From contig JBBHKE010003522.1 in NCBI GenBank assembly GCA_037447655.1, forward strand, positions 1 through 11,694: 11,694 nt of DNA, written 5' to 3'. This stretch comes from Zygnema cylindricum (taxonomy: Eukaryota; Streptophyta; Zygnematophyceae; Zygnematales; Zygnemataceae). The position numbers and the translations under genes were made by a program. Below the pieces are notes generated by a model. The model was not told the DNA's origin. It was given only the letters and a program-made list of their open reading frames with translations, and made no database searches. Positions 8,218-11,694 of the stretch are shown in pieces; position 1 is the stretch's first letter; the number at the start of each line of letters is the position of its first letter.

Positions 8218-8438
8218 ACGGTTACTCTGATTGTACTTATCCATGTTTTGCAAGTATTAAGCAATACATGTGATGAAGTGTGTGGGCATTGTTAAGTATT
8301 TCGCTTGTCGCACACTTGATTGTTCCCTCTCTCTCTCTCTCTATTTTTGTTCTTGTCACCCTATTTTAATTTTTGCATTTATTTTATCTTGACCAATTTC
8401 ACTTTTTATTTTGTCTGTGTCTCTCTCCCTTAGCGTAC

Positions 8439-8525
8439 TCAGCGACGAGACTATATCGTCGATGAATGTTATGTTTTTCTATCCTGCCAGTCAACGACAA
8501 TAATGACTCGTCGCTGAATGGCATT
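8439..8525 (+). repeat. Subterminal-type repeat, copy 2
   Basis: AGCGACGA (8441-8448) faces TCGTCGAT (8456-8463) with one mismatch, followed by GAATG. The second half-unit is ACGACAATAATGACTCGTCG with CTGAATGGCAT. It has the same orientation as copies 1 and 3. Confidence 0.65.
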
Positions 8526-8855
8526 TTTATTTTTTCACCATTCAACACCGATATTGTGTCAACACAAGGAGTCGGAACCCATTTCTCCATCCCATGATTT
8601 TTTTTTTTTTCCAACTATGTTTATTATTGAACTTAACAACACTATCCGTCCCTCTAGTTCTCATATTCTCCAACTTGTGTTTTTATGTTTCAAACTTTAT
8701 TTACATCCTTAAATACAACCTTCTGGTTCTCTCTTTTCCTATCTGTCACTATTCTTATTTATTTTTCTGTCCCTTCCTCTCACATGGTCTCTCTACTTTA
8801 TATCTGTGATACTCTTACCGTTGTTATCTTTATGGCATAGTATAATATATGACAT

Positions 8856-8940
8856 CCAACTACGATGCTATGTTGTTGTCGAATGGTATATTTCATATTT
8901 GGCGAATCGCCAACCACAATGTGTCGTCGCTGAATGGCAG
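8856..8940 (+). repeat. Subterminal-type repeat, copy 3, nearest the transposase pseudogene
   Basis: The first half is degenerate (CTACGATGCTATGTTGTTGT, then CGAATGG). The second half ends GTCGTCGCTGAATGGCAG. Between them lies a 15-base palindrome TTGGCGAATCGCCAA (8899-8913). It lies just beyond the 3' side of the minus-strand pseudogene. Confidence 0.6.
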
Positions 8941-9225
8941 CATGATAGTGCAATTTAGGATGCGTTTTTACACCATCACTATAAATACATTTCATCATTA
9001 TTTTGGCCATTCAACTTGCGTATACAAAATATGAAAACAAAAAAACAAAGAGGGATATATAATATTCAATGTTAAAGAAAGAAACACAATATATAATGCA
9101 TACTGCAGTAAAAGAAAAGTAAAAATATTAACCTATCAAAATAAAACTACAAAAAAAGGCAAATAAATCCACACTATTATTAAAATTTTGTGCAAACCCC
9201 CAATATCCATTTTACCGCCTCTCCT

Positions 9226-11175
9226 AATTAAGCCACCTCTCTATAAAGTGTCTGAAAATCATTGTAATCCTCTAAGTCTTTGTCATAACTAGCTTCATCC
9301 TCTTAAATGTTAGCCTCTCAAAGGAGTTGGAGTAAATCCCGTGTGGGAGCCGAAGGAGGTGGCACCTCGTCGCCCTCAAAATGGTTTCGCCATTTTATGA
9401 TTATCCCTTGCAAATCTTGCGTAAGCATACTCTCCTCCCATTTCCCATCCTTTAATGACAATCCACATTAGATCATCGCCTTCTGTGCATACCCCATGCC
9501 ATTCTTGTCCTTCATTTCGTTCACCTCGCGAATTGAATCGCGTGCCAACTTTAAGAAAAATGATTTCCCCGGTCAACCTAACTTACCCGACCATTTTTGG
9601 CCCCTACGTAAGGACACCTTCTGGCTCTCTATCCCCTTCATTTTCCAATTTTCCCATTTTCTCGACCATACCTCTTTTATTTTTGAGATTACAAATGAAT
9701 CGGCGGGTTCCACTACATGTGTTGCAAACGGTGGGAAAAAGTGGAGGGTGTTATCTTTCAAATAAGCGTAATCAACTCCGGACATATGTGTAGCATAATT
9801 TTCGCATAAATAACCTTTTCTCCCATCACCATCTCTGGTATGACCTCGACTCAACAATCTATTGCGGGAAGACCGTCTTGTTGTTCCAACCTTTAGGCTT
9901 GGTATGATAACAAACTCCCACAAAAGAGAGAGAGAGAGGGAGTTACATGAAGGGGAGATTGATATTGCATAGGGATAATAAGAGTGTGGGACGATGAGGG
10001 AAAGGGAGAGGGAAGGAGGCGAGAAGTACAAAGAGTGGGAGAGAGGGGGGGAAAGATATTGAGTTAGGGAGGGAGAGAGAGGGCAAGAAAAGGATATGGA
10101 AGAAACATTATAAACAACACAAAACCCCAAAATTATTATTTTTGGTGTGGAATACACAGAGAATGAGGAAGATAATAGCTTCAATATTTACGAGGAAAAA
10201 TACACATAGGGAAGGAAACACACCTGGTATGTCATTGTGGATGCCTTTTATCAGGTAAATAGGAAGCTTGTTGGCAAAGATTAGCATAGAAGATTCAATT
10301 CGGGCGTTCAATCAGCCCGTGAGTCAAACCATCAAAGTCATCTACTCTCCGCCTCCCGCAACGTCCGTGTATTTAACCACCTCGTTCCCGCAAAAACCCA
10401 ATGTCTTTTCGTTATCCATATTTTCAATGTCGTGGGTCTCGTCTATGTTTTCGACTAGATCCTTGTTGTAGCGACCTAATATCATAATAACACATAAAAA
10501 TGTAAAAAAAAAACAATACACATAAGTATGATCGTAGGGGCAACAACTTTAATTCACGTATTTGCATATATAACCCTCGACAAAAACATAAAAAAAAATA
10601 GATGTAACATATATTACAGCATATATCAATGATTTGTATAAAAGTACAAAAAATTAAATCGATAAAAATCCCCGTTTTAACTCTCCCATGTGATATGATA
10701 CCGTTTTTTCGATCTACTCCTCCATCTCCGGGCTTAATTGTAACTTTTCTTTTTGAGCTCTCGTTGCAATATTGTGTTTTTCGCAAAACCTGTGGGTCCA
10801 TCGTTTTTGAATATTTATTTTGATCTCCTTTCCCTTTTTGTCGAGAAACAAACTCATATTATTCTCCTTTATACGTTTAGTGATATGAACTGCCATGGTC
10901 CCCACAATAGTTTGCGACATTTTCATACCCGCCTTCTTGAACCGGTAGAACTCCTCCACCAACTCCAAGTGCATCGTTGTGACCCACGCAAATTCCTTCC
11001 TCCCCCTACTCGGCAGTGCATTTGTCACCACCACACATCTTCCAAATCGCGCATGCGACAAGGTGTGTGTTGTCGCCCGTATGCTTCTTTGTGTCGTAAC
11101 CCTGCCCCTTCCACCACCGACTTGCCTTTTGGTATTATGCACCAAGAGGAAAGGAAAAAAGAAGCACAACAACAT
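9226..11175 (-). pseudogene. Decayed CENP-B/pogo-like DDE (DDE_1-type) transposase
   Basis: Three homologous blocks read on the minus strand. Block 1 (10995-10666) has a helix-turn-helix region with RWTHRFCEKHNIATRAQ, then KLQLSP and, after a TAG stop, VSYHMGELKRGF. Block 2 (10475-10224) has NIDETH with the first catalytic Asp, MDNEKTLGFAG, a frameshift, VKYTDVAGGGE, then MLIFANK and NDIPGV. Block 3 (9914-9226) has TKPKGW, then ENYATH, FFPPFATH, EPADSFVISKIKEVWS, FFLKLARDSIREVNEMKDKN, KWEESMLTQDLQGIIIKW and a short acidic tail. This is the order known from CENP-B-like proteins with a Tc5-type HTH and a DDE_1 domain. Stops lie at 10714, 10342, 10324, 10312, 9859, 9573, 9468, 9318 and 9303; frameshifts lie near 10395 and between 9859 and 9810. 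The gaps 10665-10476 and 10223-9915 look like introns, though the first lacks a clear donor. The true start is unknown: an ATG exists at 11175 but homology begins near 10995. It is certainly inactive as it stands. Confidence 0.85.
9929..10088 (-). repeat. GA-rich tract inside the transposase pseudogene
   Basis: On the plus strand it is GA-rich (GAGAGAGAGAGAGGG at 9929 onward, dense again at 10000-10085), so it is CT-rich in the sense of the pseudogene. It lies exactly in the gap between the NDIPGV and TKPKGW blocks. It is most likely an intron whose pyrimidine tract has expanded. An insertion of CT-rich DNA like that at 6529-7780 is the alternative. Confidence 0.7.
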
Positions 11176-11231
11176 GTCAGTCCTAATTCATATAGGAATA
11201 AGTATATATTAAAAAGAACAAAATAATCCAA

Positions 11232-11417
11232 CGACGACCAATAGTCGTCGCTAAATTCAGCGACGAATGTTAGTCGCCGTTGGTTCAGGTATCCGGTGCC
11301 ATTTGAAGATTCAGCGACGACAAAAAGTTGACGCTGGTTCAGGTAACTGATGCCTATACAAGATTCAACAATGAGAGAAAGTCTTTGCTGGTTCAGCGAC
11401 AAGGTGAAGTCGTCGCT
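11232..11417 (-). repeat. 54-bp tandem subterminal repeats, upstream of the pseudogene
   Basis: CGACGAC (11232-11238) pairs with GTCGTCG (11244-11250). TTCAGCGACGA then recurs at 11256, 11310, 11364 (as TTCAACAATGA) and 11392 (TTCAGCGAC), with GGTTCAGGTA between, giving a 54-bp period over the first three. The motif is the reverse complement of the TCGTCGCTGAA motif at 7064-8940, so the two sets point toward each other across the pseudogene. The array is also open on the minus strand as an 18-residue repeat (YLNQRQLFVVAES, YLNQRRLTFVAEF), because 54 is a multiple of three; I regard that as incidental. Confidence 0.75.
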
Positions 11418-11559
11418 ATGTCAAACAAACCATAAGAGAAACAAAAAAAACAAAAAAAGAAAATGAGTGGGTGAAAGATGGCAAGTGATAGAGTAGAGGA
11501 GGAGTTAATTTTGCCGGAGTCAAAAATACATACCAACTAGGGTTTGTTTTTTTTTTTAC

Positions 11560-11694
11560 AACTCCCGTGTGAGCCTCATCTAGTGCTCTCTGAAATTCTA
11601 TGGGCTCCATTGCCCACAGAATCGAAGATCCAAAAGAAGCTAATCTAGATAGTGCCGACTCCAAGTTGATATAAACCCGAATGAATGATCCCTT
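11560..11694 (-). CDS. Possible exon of an unrecognised gene, running off the right edge
   Basis: From the window edge the minus strand is open for 45 codons, with mixed ordinary composition: GSFIRVYINLESALSRLASF is followed by SILWAMEPIEFQRALDEAHT. It then meets GTAAAA at 11559, a reasonable splice donor, before A-rich sequence. The track-length ORF begins with TTG, so the true start would lie outside the window. The hydrophobic pattern suggests helices. I do not recognise the family. The segment lies outside the 54-bp repeats, so it may belong to the host or to a larger element. A random open frame of this length is also possible. Confidence 0.3.

Larger units (their letters stand above)
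8218..9225. other. Non-coding, AT-rich, between repeats and pseudogene
   Basis: Apart from subterminal repeat copies 2 and 3 and a short CT run at 8326-8342, no gene, RNA or terminus is visible. The small ORFs here overlap on opposite strands and contain the repeat sequences, so they are not credible. Confidence 0.5.

Noticed and set aside
9573-10184. 203-codon minus-strand ORF as a stand-alone gene
   Set aside because: Its first half is translated CT-rich tract; only its second half is transposase homology. It is a segment of the pseudogene.
10753-11226. 157-codon plus-strand ORF
   Set aside because: It lies antisense to the first block of the transposase relic, where conserved motifs fix the minus strand as coding.

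Overview
This window reads as eukaryotic nuclear DNA, probably from a land plant. It is a transposon graveyard with no intact gene I can defend. The plant assignment is an inference from the nested structure, the LTR type and the GCGACGA/TCGTCGC subterminal repeats, which resemble those of plant DNA transposons. Nothing in the sequence fixes the species. There is no prokaryotic gene layout, no rRNA or tRNA that I recognise, and no CRISPR array.

Region 1 (1-2363) holds a 93-bp tandem repeat cut by the window edge, a MITE-like element with perfect 22-bp terminal inverted repeats (216-773), and a duplicated tract with a 20-bp minisatellite (774-1155). It also holds the left end of a second MITE of the same kind (from 1256). 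A hAT-like non-autonomous element (1297-2163) has inserted into that second MITE, leaving a degraded 8-bp target duplication.

Region 2 (2364-5114) holds two related Harbinger/Tourist-like elements lying head to tail. They are separated by a single TAA that serves as target duplication for both. The second copy is split by a 1181-bp solo LTR flanked by ATAG. The first copy acts as the natural empty site and confirms the LTR boundaries. Each copy carries a collinear small ORF that I do not recognise.

Region 3 (5115-6528) is non-coding. It holds a 28-bp tandem repeat, a near-perfect 50-bp palindrome, and several smaller hairpins.

Region 4 (6529-7780) is a long CT-rich (CCCTCT-type) tract with an older, recurring unit still visible inside it. 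The long Ser/Pro/Leu reading frame across it is an artefact.

Region 5 (about 7060-11420) is the most informative. A badly decayed minus-strand gene for a CENP-B/pogo-like DDE transposase (about 9226-10995) can be read in three blocks. It has at least nine stop codons, two frameshifts and two probable introns. It is flanked by subterminal repeats built on AGCGACGA/TCGTCGCT that point in opposite directions on the two sides, which suggests one large DNA transposon. At the right edge (11560-11694, minus strand) an open reading frame with ordinary composition runs off the window and may be an exon of a neighbouring gene.
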